From Cafeteria roenbergensis (lineage: Eukaryota > Sar > Bigyra > Bicosoecida > Cafeteriaceae), in the NCBI GenBank assembly GCA_008330645.1, contig VLTN01000018.1, forward strand, positions 62,001 to 126,000: a DNA stretch of 64,000 nt. The letters run 5' to 3'. Made by a program: the position numbers and the translations under genes. Below, piece after piece: positions 1 to 11,100 of this stretch (positions are counted from its first letter, which is position 1; every line of letters starts with the position of its first letter). The notes under the pieces were generated by a model. It made no database searches. It was not told the DNA's origin and saw only the letters and a list, made by a program, of their open reading frames with translations.

Positions 1-920
1 CGGGAACCTCCTCGACGAGGGCCTCGATGATGGCAAACTCATTGTCGCCGAAGGGGCCAGGGCGAGTCGGAGGGGAATCCGCCTCCCTGCGACGGAGGGC
101 GCAGTTGGCGAGAGCCGGGGCGGAGCGCAAGCAGTCTTGGCGGTATGCAGGCGGCGAAGGGACTTGGCGCGTCGCTGCAATGGGCGAGCGCGCCTCCCCA
201 GGACGCCGGCAAGCGCGCGCAGGGAAAGGGGCTTGGGGGGGCGATGGGGGGAGCGGCAGGCAGCTTTGCGGTTTGGCGGAAGGCTGGCAGGACGGCGCAT
301 CCAGCCCAGCACTGCAGCCAGGCGGCCCGGCAAGGCCGCCCGGACAGAGTCCAGCGCCGATAGCCACGCTGCTGCCGTTTGCAGGCACGGCGGGGCTGCC
401 GGGGCTGCCCGCGGAGCCGGGGGGGGGGGGGGCGGGCTCGGCCCGGTCCGTCCGGCAGCGCTCGCGCGGATTTGGCGCGGTGGGCGGGCCGGCACAGGGC
501 GCTTCTGGCGCCCGAGCCTCGGCGGCGAGTTCCTCGGCAGCCCCGCCCAGGGACGCAGCCGGCATGCTGGGTCGCGCGTCAGGACGCGATCAGGATTCGC
601 GCGGGCGCCCTGCTGGCTGCCCCGGGCCGGCCAGGCTGAGCGCCGCGGACCAACGAGCCAGCGGCGAGATTGAACTGTGCAGCAACCTGCCCCTGACCGG
701 CCCACAGCGTGGCGGGCGCGCTTCCCGCCCCGGTGCGAAGTGCCCGCTCGCAAGCGGGGCGCCGCCAGGAACGGCGGCCCGTGGCCCACGGCACCCTGGT
801 CCAGGGAACGGCGCAAGGGCAGAAGGAACGTTGTTCCGCTGGTGCGCCGGGCAGCTCTTGGGGTTCTCACTTGAACATGCAGTTGTAGTACAAGTCCACA
901 AAGGTAGCCTTGTCAGCCAT
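1..920 (-). CDS. Partial two-exon hypothetical gene running off the left edge
   Basis: I do not recognise this protein. A candidate first exon (920..871) starts MADKATFVDLYYNCMF and ends at a gtgag donor in phase 2. A second exon (86..1) follows a gtcgcag acceptor and reads EADSPPTRPGPFGDNEF and onward, open to the window edge. The phases agree: AA plus G makes Lys. The intervening intron would be 784 nt, long for this window, so a middle exon could be missing or the two exons might belong to different genes. The peptide is mixed in composition with clustered acidic and hydrophobic residues, unlike the Arg/Pro/Ala-rich shadow frames around it. It lies downstream of, and on the same strand as, the iron transporter. 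No function is proposed. Confidence 0.35.
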
Positions 921-1162
921 GGTGAGGCAGGTGGGGCGGGTGTGGGATGGGGAGGGGGGCGCGCTGGCGAACGGGTGCTCGCTGTGGAAGCTTGGCAACC
1001 TCCCGAGTGCTGCCAAATTTGCGTCTGCGTAGTTTCGGGCAAGCCGCGCAGTTGTTCGCCCGACGTCTGCTCTGCCGGGCTGGCGGGCGTGTGCCGGCGG
1101 CCGAGGGGCGCAGCGAGGAGACTACACTCGCTTGGGCAACCAGCGACACTCAACAGGCCGCC

Positions 1163-1897
1163 TCAGAGCGCGGGGCCGATGGTGCAAGAGACCCTGCCTC
1201 CGATAACGCCGTTCACCGCCGCGCCGACGAGAAACGCCGCGACGGCCGCGAGCGCCCCATTGGCCATCATCAGCAGGCCGTTCCACCACATGAAATTGTG
1301 CTCCCTCGTAATTCTGGCCTGCGAGGCCGAGCTCGGGCGGCGCGCGCGGAGGCAGGGCGGGGACTCGCACGGCAGCGAACAGCCAGTGCAGGACTCGCAA
1401 ACGCCCGGCTTGCCCTTGCAGCGCGCTCACCTTGCAAACTCCGAGTCCAAACAGCGCGACCATCGTCACGGCCGCGCCGCACCCTGCCTGGACGGCAAAC
1501 TCGATGTTCCCGAAGCTCTCCAGCGCCGCCACCATCCAGAGCGGCAGCGAGCCGAAGCCAGCAAAGCTGAGTCCCGTTGCCAGGCCCGACAGCCACAAGC
1601 GGCCGGCGCTGTCCCCTCTGGGAACCACGTAACCAAGTTCCTCCACCATCATGTGGTCGATGAAGGCCTCCTTGTACGCCGGCTGCGACGTGTAAATGCC
1701 GATCACGCGGTTCGCGTCCTCCGCCGAGAATCCCTTGGCCCTGTACAGGCTCACCATCTCCGCGATCTCGCCCTCGGGGTAGTTGTCGTACTCCCTGCGC
1801 AAAGCACGGCCGGCAGCGCGGGGAGCAGCCCGAGGGCGGGCGATCGCGAGCGCCCGGGTCGCTCCAAGGGGCATCGACCGGGCCGAGAGGATGTGCG

Positions 1898-1930
<33 letters not shown>

Positions 1931-2383
1931 CGCGGTTCCCGGCTTGGACGCGTGGTGAATGGCGAGCAGAGGCCTCACCACTGCTCCCGGGCGCGCTCCC
2001 TGAGAATGTGGTCCCTCTCCGCCTTGGCAGCGAGGTACGAGCCGATGCCCATCGAGATTGCGTCGGCGACGAGGTTCGCGAAGCCGATCATCAGAAGGAC
2101 CGCCGAAGGCAGTCCCGCCCCTGCCGTCGCAGCCACAAGCGCAAAGGACGAAATCACGCCGTCCAAGCCACCGTAGACCAGCTGTCGAATGTGCCGAGAG
2201 GCGTGCCTGCGAATCGCCGGGCGCGCGAGCGGCAGCAGCGGCCCAGAGGGACACAATAGCCATCACTATGACGCGAGAATGTGCGCGGGAACCGGCCCCG
2301 GATGGCAGCGGTCCAGCGCACGCAGCGCCGCGTCGCAGGTGAGGGGCTCACATGGAGTGCCCGTCCTCGACAGAGGTTCGCAT
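1163..2383 (-). CDS. VIT1: Vacuolar iron transporter (VIT1/CCC1 family)
   Basis: Predicted Fe2+/Mn2+ : H+ antiporter of a vacuole-type membrane. Preferred model: exons 2383..2352, 2206..1979, 1794..1431 and 1318..1163, giving 259 aa; all junction phases agree. The first membrane segment holds GGLDGVISSF and the second ISMGIGSYLAAK, whose Asp and Met match ion-pathway positions known in the family. The cytoplasmic helical metal-binding segment has EYDNYPEGEI and DHMMVEELG, with the paired Met and acidic residues typical of VIT1. Three further hydrophobic segments follow, the last in the final exon (FMWWNGLLMMANG). Length fits the family (about 230-270 aa). The start is uncertain: an alternative begins at 2256 without the 10-codon first exon and reads a Pro-rich N terminus. 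The intron 1979-1794 carries a 32-base homopolymer. Confidence 0.85.
1899..1930. repeat. Uninterrupted G homopolymer, about 32 bases
   Basis: A pure run of G on the + strand, so C in the transcript of the iron-transporter gene. It lies in an intron about 100 nt upstream of the acceptor. Exact length is uncertain because such runs are hard to sequence. Confidence 0.9.
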
Positions 2384-2875
2384 GACGTGGGCGCTTCGGG
2401 ACGCCTCGGCGTCCCGGACATCGACTGCAGAAGCAAACAAAGCGCCGAGCAATGCGTTGGAGCTGTGGGAGGGGGGCACGCTGCGCGCCACAGGCGGCGC
2501 CAACGCGTGGCAGCCTCGGTGCACGGCAGCTCACATGCATCGCGGGGCGTCATCACACGCTCGCGGCCAGCACCCGCCACCGGGCGGGACCGGACTGAGT
2601 CCTCCGACACGCGCTGCATGCAGGGGCCGATGACCTGTGGGACCTTGCGCGCAGCTGCGTGTGGCCCGGCTAGTTTCCTCGCAGCGCCCCTCCTTGCTTG
2701 CTCTGCCAGTCGCGGGGCCCGGTTTTCGCCGCGGAGACGGCACCCAGCCAGCCAGCACCCCCCGGGGCACGCCTCGCGCCTTGCGCCGCGCCGGAGCAAG
2801 CCGCATCGCACCGCAGCGGCTTCGACGCGCGTGGGAGCGATTCTTTCCCGCTCTGCTCACGGGCTCGCTGTGCGG
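2384..2875. promoter_or_regulatory. Shared upstream region between iron transporter (-) and RIIa gene (+)
   Basis: 492 bp between two divergent start codons. No conserved gene product is visible; the long open frames here are GC-driven shadows. Presumed to hold both promoters. I see no recognisable core motif. Confidence 0.3.
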
Positions 2876-3312
2876 ATGGCAGACTCGCAACCGCCCCTCT
2901 CGTTCGAGCAGGTCAACCAGCTCAAGGCCAAGCGCGTGAGCTCCGCCCGTCGCAACGCGCGCCTGCGTTTCCGATGCCACCGCTGGCCGGAGCCTGCTGT
3001 GGTGGCGGGACGTAGCAGCCTGCTGCTGCACGCGCTCTGGCTCGAGTGCGGTTGCGGCAGCACAGCCGCGTAAACTTTGCGCTCTCAAGCGCTTCGTCAG
3101 CACGCGCGCAGCCACACGTTGCCGTTCGCTTATCCTGTGCGGTGTGCGCGCAGGCGGACGTGGAGGACGGCCTGCGAGCTTGGGTCGGGGCTCACCCTGA
3201 GCTGAGGCGGATGATGTCCGACCTCGTCGCCGCAGTCCTGAGAGACAAGCCGGAGGACCCGGTTGCGTTTGCAAAGGAGTGGGTTGCGGCGCTTGACACG
3301 GCCGAGGCATGA
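2876..3312 (+). CDS. Small RIIa/Dpy-30-like dimerisation-docking protein
   Basis: Two exons, 2876..2935 and 3154..3312, with a phase-0 intron (gtgag donor, gcgcag acceptor), give 72 aa. The C-terminal half, about residues 35-66, reads as a RIIa fold: PELRRMMSDLVAAVL followed by the hallmark DKPEDPVAFAKEWVAAL. This motif forms the helix-turn-helix dimer that docks A-kinase-anchoring-type helices in PKA RII, Dpy-30, ROPN1 and SPA17. Nothing else is present in the protein, so it is probably a free-standing RIIa adaptor. Such proteins are common in cilia and in chromatin complexes; which applies here cannot be told from sequence. The start is the first Met and the N-terminal 20 residues are hydrophilic. 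Confidence 0.75.
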
Positions 3313-3855
3313 GGCCGACGTGCGTGTTGGAATTGCGTGCTTTCGCTCGACTGCTCTCAAGGAGCCCTGACGCTCCTCCCCGTGAATTTGCTGCTAGCGG
3401 CGCGTTGTCGGGCTGTGCGCATGCGGCGCAAGCAGGGGACACACGCGGCTTGCAGCCCGTTCAAGGCCTGCATTCTCGCTCTGGGGACGTGACTGGCTCG
3501 AGGCCGACCGCCGGCAAAACCAAAGGACGCCGTTTCAGCAGGTGGTGTGTTGCTGACGCTCCGACGCAACTCAGCCACGTACCTTCCTGGCCCACTGCCA
3601 CGCATTGCCGCAAGCCGCCGCGCGGCTTGGGGAGAGACAGGGGGGAGGGGGGGGGGGAGGGACGGGGTGCATGCTGTGATGCGGCCTGGACCAGAAGCCC
3701 GGGGGACGGGGGCGGGCGAGGCGTTCAACTCTTGGGCGGCGGTGCGGCCCCGTCAATCGTCCACAGAGCTGATGCAGAGCGGATGGTCCCATCTCGGGTT
3801 CTCCTGCAATCGCGCGCCGCACTCCCGCCTCGTTCGCCGGCTGCAACTACCACCA
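3313..3855. other. Intergenic stretch, no gene seen
   Basis: 543 bp between two + strand genes. It holds a G-rich low-complexity tract near 3637-3665. Open frames here lack recognisable similarity and read Arg/Pro/Ala-rich. Confidence 0.5.
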
Positions 3856-4059
3856 ATGTGCTTCAAGACCGTGTGCCCCACCTGCTCAAAGGCTACCTGG
3901 GCTGGATGCGGCGCCCACATCGAGGGCGCCCTCCGCGGCGTGCCCATCCCGGAGCGCTGTGCCGGATGGCGCACCGGCAAGTGCCCTGGCCCTTCCGGCG
4001 GCGCGTCCGCCCCCAAGTCCAGCAAGCGCCGCAGCGCCAGGGACGCCGGCGAGCACTGA
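3856..4059 (+). CDS. Cys-rich mini-protein, paralogue A (intronless)
   Basis: 67 aa starting MCFKTVCPTCSKATWAGC. Cysteines at positions 2, 7, 10, 18, 35 and 43 and His 21 are all conserved in the paralogue at 4665-4972, as are Trp 15, GCGxHIE and the GV...RCxGW block. The first CxxC pair plus CGxH suggests a zinc-binding knuckle. From memory this is a small conserved eukaryotic family of unknown function; that recollection is unverified. The tail after residue 45 is Ser/Lys/Arg-rich and probably disordered. An in-frame upstream Met exists, but the MC start is chosen because the family begins there. Unlike its paralogue it has no intron. Confidence 0.7.
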   Translation: MCFKTVCPTCSKATWAGCGAHIEGALRGVPIPERCAGWRTGKCPGPSGGASAPKSSKRRSARDAGEH

Positions 4060-4664
4060 CCTGTGACTGGCTTTGGCAGCCGATGCAACTCGCGCGATCA
4101 TCGAATCGCCCCCGAACCCGGCGGAACGAGTGCGCAGCTGACAAATGTTGGAATGCCATGCACGGCGCTCTGTGTGTTGCGGAGCGCGCCTTGCGCGTGT
4201 GTCGGCAGTAATTTCGTGATGGATGGTCTCGCTTTGCGCCGGCGCGGGGGTCGTCACGCTCGCTCGCCGCTTCGCGCGCTAGTCACTGGCGACACGGGCA
4301 CTCCTTCGCGCCGCCGCTCGCGCCGCAACTTGGCCCCGTAGCGCCCCGACTGGTGCGCTTCCCGGCCAGCGGCCCCGCCCAAGACTGGGCCACATGCCCC
4401 ACCCGTGTGTGCTGTGGGCCGGGTTTGCACCTTGAGAGGACGGGGAGCAGAATTCTCGGGCCTGGAAGTCGCGCAGCTGACCGCCGGCTCGAATGGCTGG
4501 GGGTTTGCGACGCGGCTTCGGCTTCCATTGGCAGTGACTCAGATCGAGCAGCCGAGCAAATCGTTTGCAGGGATTCGCGCAATGCCACACGCAAATGGCT
4601 GACGCCACAGGCAACGCAAAGGAGCGGCGCGGGGCGTCCTGGCGCCCCGCGCGCCCGAAGCCTC
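4060..4664. other. Intergenic stretch between convergent Cys-rich paralogues
   Basis: 605 bp between the two tail-to-tail genes. I see no third paralogue and no other coding signal; both 3' ends presumably lie here. Confidence 0.45.
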
Positions 4665-4972
4665 CTACTGCACAGAGCAGCCGCTGCCGCCCGGCCCCGG
4701 GTCGGCACCGGCTGGCGCGGAGGGGCACCGGCCGGTCTTCCATCCCGCGCAGCGATCCGCTTGCTTCACGCCGGCGAGGGCCGACTCGATGTGGTTGCCG
4801 CAGCCTGCGGCGGGGAGCTTCAGGCGGAGGGGGCGCAACTGCCCTTGGACACCAGCTGACGGGCGCTGCTGCAACATTCTGAGCGGGTGGCGGCGCGCTC
4901 GCGCGCCAGGACGGCTGGCTCACCTGCCCAAGAAGGCTTCTTGCAGTGCTGGCAGGTGACTTTGTGGCACAT
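4665..4972 (-). CDS. Cys-rich mini-protein, paralogue B (one intron)
   Basis: Exons 4972..4924 and 4804..4665 (gtgag donor, ccgcag acceptor, phase 1) give 62 aa. The intron falls just before the central GCG motif. The protein starts MCHKVTCQHCKKPSWAGC and continues GNHIESALAGV and RCAGWKTGRC, matching paralogue A residue for residue at Cys 2, 7, 10, 18, 35 and 43 and His 21. The tail is Gly/Pro/Ser-rich. Function is unknown; a zinc-binding role is inferred from the Cys/His spacing only. It starts 150 bp from the divergent UTP10 gene. Confidence 0.72.
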
Positions 4973-5122
4973 GGCTGTCCCCGCTGGCGGCTCGGCACAG
5001 GTGCATTGGACACCAAGCATGGCGGCGTCGCAGGCGTGCCAGCCGCGGGCTCTGCCGAAGCAGAGCTGCCTCACCGAAGAGGTGGTCGCGGCCTTGCGGC
5101 AAGGAAGCGCCCCACCGCGGCC

Positions 5123-8100
5123 ATGGCGACCGCTCTGGCGACGCAGCTCGCGGCCCAGGCGGCTCGGCCGCAGGGGCCGCTCAAGGGCCGGGCGTCCTTG
5201 CTGCTATCGGCCCGTGACGCCGGTCATGCCGACACAGACTCGGTTCACGCCGATGCCATGCGCGGCCTGGACACCCTCTGTGGCATGGACTCTAGGTTTT
5301 TCGCCTACCAGACGACCTTGTTCGGCGAGGGCGCCAAGCGCACGGACCGGGACTCGCTCGAGCCGGAGGAGGCTGCCCGGCTGGCAGAGACCATCGCGTC
5401 CTTCTTGCGCCTGCTCCCGGCGTATGTCCTGCTCCGACCCGCGCACTTCACGTTGGAGTTCCTCATCAAGCGCTTCCAGTGAGATCCTTGATGCTGGGCT
5501 GGGGAGGGCGGGGCGCGCCCGAGCGGGCGGGGCGGGCGGTCCTCCACGCCGGCTTCGCGCGCAGTTGCTGCTGCTGCTGGGCCCTCAAGTGACCTTGGCG
5601 CCTCGCCCCGCCTCCTGTGGCCTTTATGTTTCGTGTGCAGGATCAACGTTCGCGATGTCTACCCGCTCATGGAAGCGCTGCTCCCTGTGCACGAGACTGC
5701 CTTCTTCGGGAGGGCGGCGCAGCTGCTCGCCGTCAAGGGAACCTGCTTCGCGTTCCTCGAGCGCGGGGTGCAGAAGCACGGGTCCCCGCTGCCGCGCGCC
5801 TTGCTTGGCGCGCAGTGCGCCAAGGACCCCGCCCTCCTCCAGTTCGTGTGCGAGCTGGCGTCCCGCGCCGCTGCGAGCAAGGCGCCCGCAAGGCAGTCCC
5901 TCGCGCTGCTGACGACCGTCGCGTCCAGCGTCCTCACACGGCAAGGCCAGCCATCGGCTGTCACGTCTCAGGCGCTGCTCCCTGCGTCGCTGGCCTGCAT
6001 TGAGGGCCAAACCCCGGATGCGGTGGCTAGCGGCATGGTCTGCGCGTCGATGCTGTCTGCAGCCTCTGCGCTCGCCCCCGATGCCACGGACGCGCTTGTG
6101 AACGCGGTCTGCACTGCTGCCGTTGCGCGAAGCGGGTCCTCGTCTGCGCCCGCGCCTCTGGGCCAGGCCGCGGCCGCCCTCAGTGCCATTCTGGCCGGGC
6201 AGGCCCACCACACTCCGCGCGGTCCCCTCCGCGCAACGGGGCCGTGCCGCCCCATTGAGGGCGTCGGGGGCGCAGCCCTCCGCATCTCCGACGCGGCCCT
6301 GGAGGCCCTGGCAACGCAGCCGTCTGCCGTCGCGGCTGCGTTCGCGACGGTGTCCGCGTCGGCGGACGTCTCGGTGGGCGTGGCTTCGCTTGCGCACAGT
6401 GCGCTCGAGGCGGCTGCGGCGGCAAGCGAGGCGAAGCGCGGTGATGTGGCGTCCTCCCTTGGCGACCTCCTCGCCGAGGTGGCGCGCCAGTGCCCGCTTC
6501 CGTCCCCGGAAGACTTTGCGAAGCAGCTGGTGCTCGCCGCCGGACTTGTTGCGACCGGCAGCGGCGCCAACAGCTCCAAGCCCGTCCCGCTGCTCTCGCG
6601 GTTCGGGGAGGCCAGCCTCGCCCTCTGCCAGAGGTACGGCGCTCAGGCGACTCGCGGCCTCGTGGCCGGAGCGGCCGACGCCCAGGCCGCCCTTGGCCCC
6701 GATGCGGAGGCCAAGGTTCGGCAATGGCTCCGCTCGACGCTCAGCGGCACGGAGCACGCTCCGGTCGCTCTGCTCGGAGCCATCGTGGATGCCGAGGGCG
6801 CCGCGGCCAAGAGTGGCGCCTCGACCGCTGCATCCGCGTCAGCGGCGGCAGCCGCGTCGGAAATGCCCCTCTCTATGGCTCTGTCTCATCCGTCCGAGGA
6901 GGTGCGGAGCATGGCCATCCAGGCCGGAGCGAAGCTCGTTGCCGCTGCCCTTGCCTCGGCGGCCGCGGCCTGTGCGCCGAGCACTGCTGGCCCAGCCAAG
7001 GTGCCCGACGACGCAGCGGACACGGAGAGCGACGACAGCGATGACGATGATGACGTGGACATGGACGAGTCCGACGCCCTCCGCCCCCGCGGGGCCGCGG
7101 GCCAGGCATCGTCCGCCGCTTCCTCGGCAGCTGCGGCGTCCTCTGGCGCTGCTGCTGCTGCCGCCGCTGCTGCTGGCGGTGCGCCCGCCGCGGCCGAGCT
7201 CCCTGCAAGCGCCGTCCGCACCATGCGCGTGCTCCGCGACGCGGTGGATGCCGCCCTTGCTTCCGGCAGCGCATCCATCGTCGTCACGGCGGTAGCCTGT
7301 CTTTCCGACACGCTTGCCGCCGCGTCCCCGCACCCGGCCCTCATTGCCGCGGCCCTCGCCTCGCCGTTCTCGTCCGAGGCGATGCCCGCCCTCCTCTCGG
7401 TCCTGGGTCAGATGCGCCAGGCCGCTCGCCGCCTGCGCGTCGAGGCTTCGGAGCACCACGCCGCTGCTGGCCCCGTGCTTGGCGCCGCTCGCGCCATCCT
7501 TCGCTTCCTGTCGGGCGCGTGGAGCAAGGCCGCCAAGGCCTCCACCGTCGGCACCTACCTGTCCGAGGCAGCAGCCTCGGAGGCCCTGGTCTCGGTCCTC
7601 CTCGAGCACCTCCCGCTCGGCGCTCCTTCCAAGTCCCACAACGACTCGCTGGGCGAGGCCGCGGCCGTGGCCTGCGCGCGCAGCTGCCTCACGCACCCAT
7701 TCCTCGTCCGCGTGGACGAGGACGTGGTCTCCACCCAGCCGACGCTCGTGCCCGTCCTGGCCGCCACAGGCATTGTCGATGATGCCATGACGGCCGCGAG
7801 GGAACGGCGTGCCCCGACGGCCCCTTCGGCCCTCGGCCTCCTGTCCAAGTGCGCGGCGGCATCTGCCCCTTGCGGTCCCAGGGGCCGCTGGGCGGCTCTG
7901 CTGACCCTCGACGCGGTCGTCTCCATTCTGTCGGCGCATGTCGCAGCCGCGGCTGCCGATGCCGCGTCGTCCAAGACTGCTGACGCCGCGGCCATCGCGC
8001 AGGCGTGCACGCAGGCCCTGTCAGAGGCTGTGGCTGCTGCCGCCCCCGCGTGGCGCGACGCGTTTGCAGAGGCCACTCGTGCCCGCGGCGCCATTTCCCT

Positions 8101-11100
8101 CCCCAAGCGCCCCGGCCGCGTGCCCGTCGCAGCGTTTGCCGTGCCTGGCAGCACGGATCTCAGCCCTGCCGCCGTCGCGGCTTGCTCCGCCATGGACTTG
8201 GGCCTCGGCGCAGCGGCCAGCGCCCCCGTCGAGTCTGACACGATCTCTCCCGCGGCGGCCCGTGCCCTTGTGGCCGCCTCGGCCCTCTTCCGCGTCGTGG
8301 AGGCGTGCCGCGTCTTGGAGGCCGGGCCCGCAGGCGGCGCCCCCGCCTCGGCCGACCATGCGGGCGACGACGCCTCTCCCATGTCAGCTGACCCCGCCGT
8401 GGCGCTTCTGCGCCCTCTCGCGGCTTCCATGGCGTCGGTCACTGGAGCCAGCCCAGCGGCCGCTGCCGCCGCTGCGGCCACTGCCACGCGCCTGCGCATC
8501 GCCGCGCTCGCCCTGTCGGCGTCTCCGGCCATGGCATCCGCCTCCCAGCCCCTCGTCGTTGCAGCGGTCTCCTCCTCTGCTGCCGCGGGGTCCGGGGCTC
8601 TCGCTGCCCTCAGCGCGCTCGCGTCTGCGGGCGGCTCGCTCTCCACCGAGGCCACTCTGCGCGCCACCGCCCTTGCCGCGTCCTCTCTCCGCGGCGTGGC
8701 ATCGGCCATCGGCACCGCGACGGGAACTGCCCCCCTCTGCGCCCCCCTTGTCGGGGGACTGTTGCTCCTTGCTCCAGCAGCGCTGGCGGCTGCTTCCCAC
8801 GCAGCCGCGCCCGTGCGCACCGAGGCGTGTGGTCTCGCCTCCGCCTTGGCCGCGGCGCTCCTTGCCGCTGGCGTGCCTCCCGTGGTGGGCGCGCAGCCCG
8901 CCCCGGGCGATGCCACGGCCCAGGCCACCACTGCCGGTCGCCTTCTCCTGGCCGAGCTGGCTCCCGTTGCGCCCGGGCTGGACGTCAGCACCTGGCAGAC
9001 CACTCTTGGCCTTGGAGGCGCGTCGGTCATCGCTGCCACGCTCTCCACCATCGCGGCCCGCCCCGCCGAGATCGCCGGCTCGCCCTCCGAGGCTGGCCGC
9101 GCTCTTTCGGCATCTCTCGCCGCGGCATCGCGCAGCGCCGTGGAGGCGTCCACGCTTGGCCGCGCCCTGACCGAGGCCGAGACAGCAGTCCGCGAGGAGC
9201 GCCTGAGCAGGGCAAAGAAGGCCCTCGCCGACGGCGCTGCCGCGGCGGAGGACGCGGCGTCAAAGGCATCCTCCCGCCGTCTGCGCCGCAAGCGCCAGGA
9301 AGCTGCTGCGGCCGAGAAGGAGGTCGCAGAGGCGGCAGCCGGCGTGCTTGTCGACGCAGCTGCCGTTGCCCCCCTCATCCCCTCGGCCGCGGCAGACGCC
9401 GCCGCCTGGCTGGCATCGGTGTCCGAGGCCATGGCCGACACGCGCGAGCACTGCTCCGCCGCGTTGGCATCGTGCCTCGCTTCGTCCCGTGGCGGAGCCG
9501 CAGTCGCCGCCCTGCCTGCGGCTCGCACATTGGCCCGCAGGCTCGCCAGCCGCGCCCGCGTTTGCGGAGGCCTTCCGCGCCCCCTGGTTCGACTCCACGT
9601 GCTCTGCCTCAGCATAGTCCGCGCGGCGGCGGCGGAAGTCTCTGCCGCTCGTCCGACCCTCAACCGATTCCTCCAGTCCGCCGGTGACGGCTCCTCGTCC
9701 TCTGCAGCGCCGAGCAAGGCTGCCGCAGAGGAGGCCGCGCGCGCCCTCCATCGCGCCGCCCAAGCCGCGCACACCATCGCTGCAGCCTGCATCGAGCAGC
9801 TCAGCGCCGCCCCCGCCGAGGCGCGCTGCTGGCCGGCCGGCGCTCTCCCGCCCGCAGCCGTGGAGGCGGTGGTTCCGACCACCTCGGCCGCGCTCGCCCG
9901 AGCTCTTGCGCCGGCCGCGGCCTTTGCCGGCACGACCGCCGACGAGGCCGAGCGCGCTGCCGGGCGCAAGGGCGACCCCGCAGGCGCAGCAGCTCTTGCT
10001 GCCGAGGACGTCGCCTTTGACGCAGTGGTGCGCGTCAGGGCTGCAGCCGCTGCCGCCGGTGTGGCCACCCACGAGGTGTCGCTCATCGCGCCGCTCTGCC
10101 AGGTCCTCACGTCTGTCGAGGTCTGGCAACTGCTCAGGCTCGAGAAGCCCGCGACGGCTCGCACTGGCACCGGCTCTGCTGCGACCGACGCCCTGCTGGA
10201 CGTGCCCTGCCTCGACGGTTGCTTCGCTCTCCCGCTCGCCCTGCCCCGCCCCGGAGCAGACTCCGCGCTTGCGTCCGCCATGGTGCGAGCGCTCCTGCAG
10301 CTGGCCCGCCGCGGCCCTTCGGCGGCCTCGTCCAGCGCGCGGGACGCCCTCAGCCGCGTCGCCCTCACCTCCGACGACATCCTTCGCCACATGGCCGCGA
10401 CTGGCGTCATTGCGGACGGTGCCGCTGGCTCGGGAACGGCCTCCGCACTTCGTCTCGGCGACGGGTTCGCACTGCCGGCTGTGCTCCTCGATGAGCCAGC
10501 GCTTCGCGCCGCGGCATCGGCCGCAGCTGGTGCGGCGCCCCTCGAGGCGGCTCCCAACGCCCCGCCCGCCGCGGCCGCCGCGCTGGCAGCCACGTCGCAG
10601 GCTTCCTTGGAGCGCTACATTGCGGCCGCAACTGCCACCGCCGACGTCATCGCCGCTCGCCTGCAGCGCGAGCTCGACGCAGCTGCGTCTGGCCCCTCCG
10701 GCGCCGCGGCGGGTGCCGCCGCCACTCTGGCGGGCATGGGGCGCCCACTCGGCCTCGTGCCCGTGCTGTTCCATTGCCTTCGCGTGGTGGTGGCTGCCTT
10801 CGAGGCAAGGGCCCGTGCGTCCTCGGCCACGGACGCCGCATCGGCGGCCTCCTCTGGCGAGGGAGACTCCACCCCGTCGTCCCCCGGCCGCCGCCGCGAG
10901 GGCGGCGCCTGGGCCGCCGTATCAGAGCGCGCTGCTTCCGTGGCGGGTGCCAACTTCTGCCTGCAGGCCCTCCTCACCTCACTTCACCTTGCCGTCCGCC
11001 TGGTTCCCGGGTCCGCCGTCGGACCCAGGGCTGCTGCCACTGACTCCTCCTCCTCCTCCTCCTCTTCCTCCTCTGGCGCGGCTGCCCTCGTCGCCGACAC

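Noticed and set aside
27-1958. 643-codon + strand open frame at the left end
   Set aside because: It is antisense to the iron-transporter exons and reads through homopolymer G as poly-Gly; no conserved sequence.
7555-10593. 1,012-codon open frame antisense to UTP10
   Set aside because: It lies opposite the Ala-rich UTP10 exon, where GC-rich third positions suppress stops; composition is Ala/Arg/Ser with no recognisable domain.
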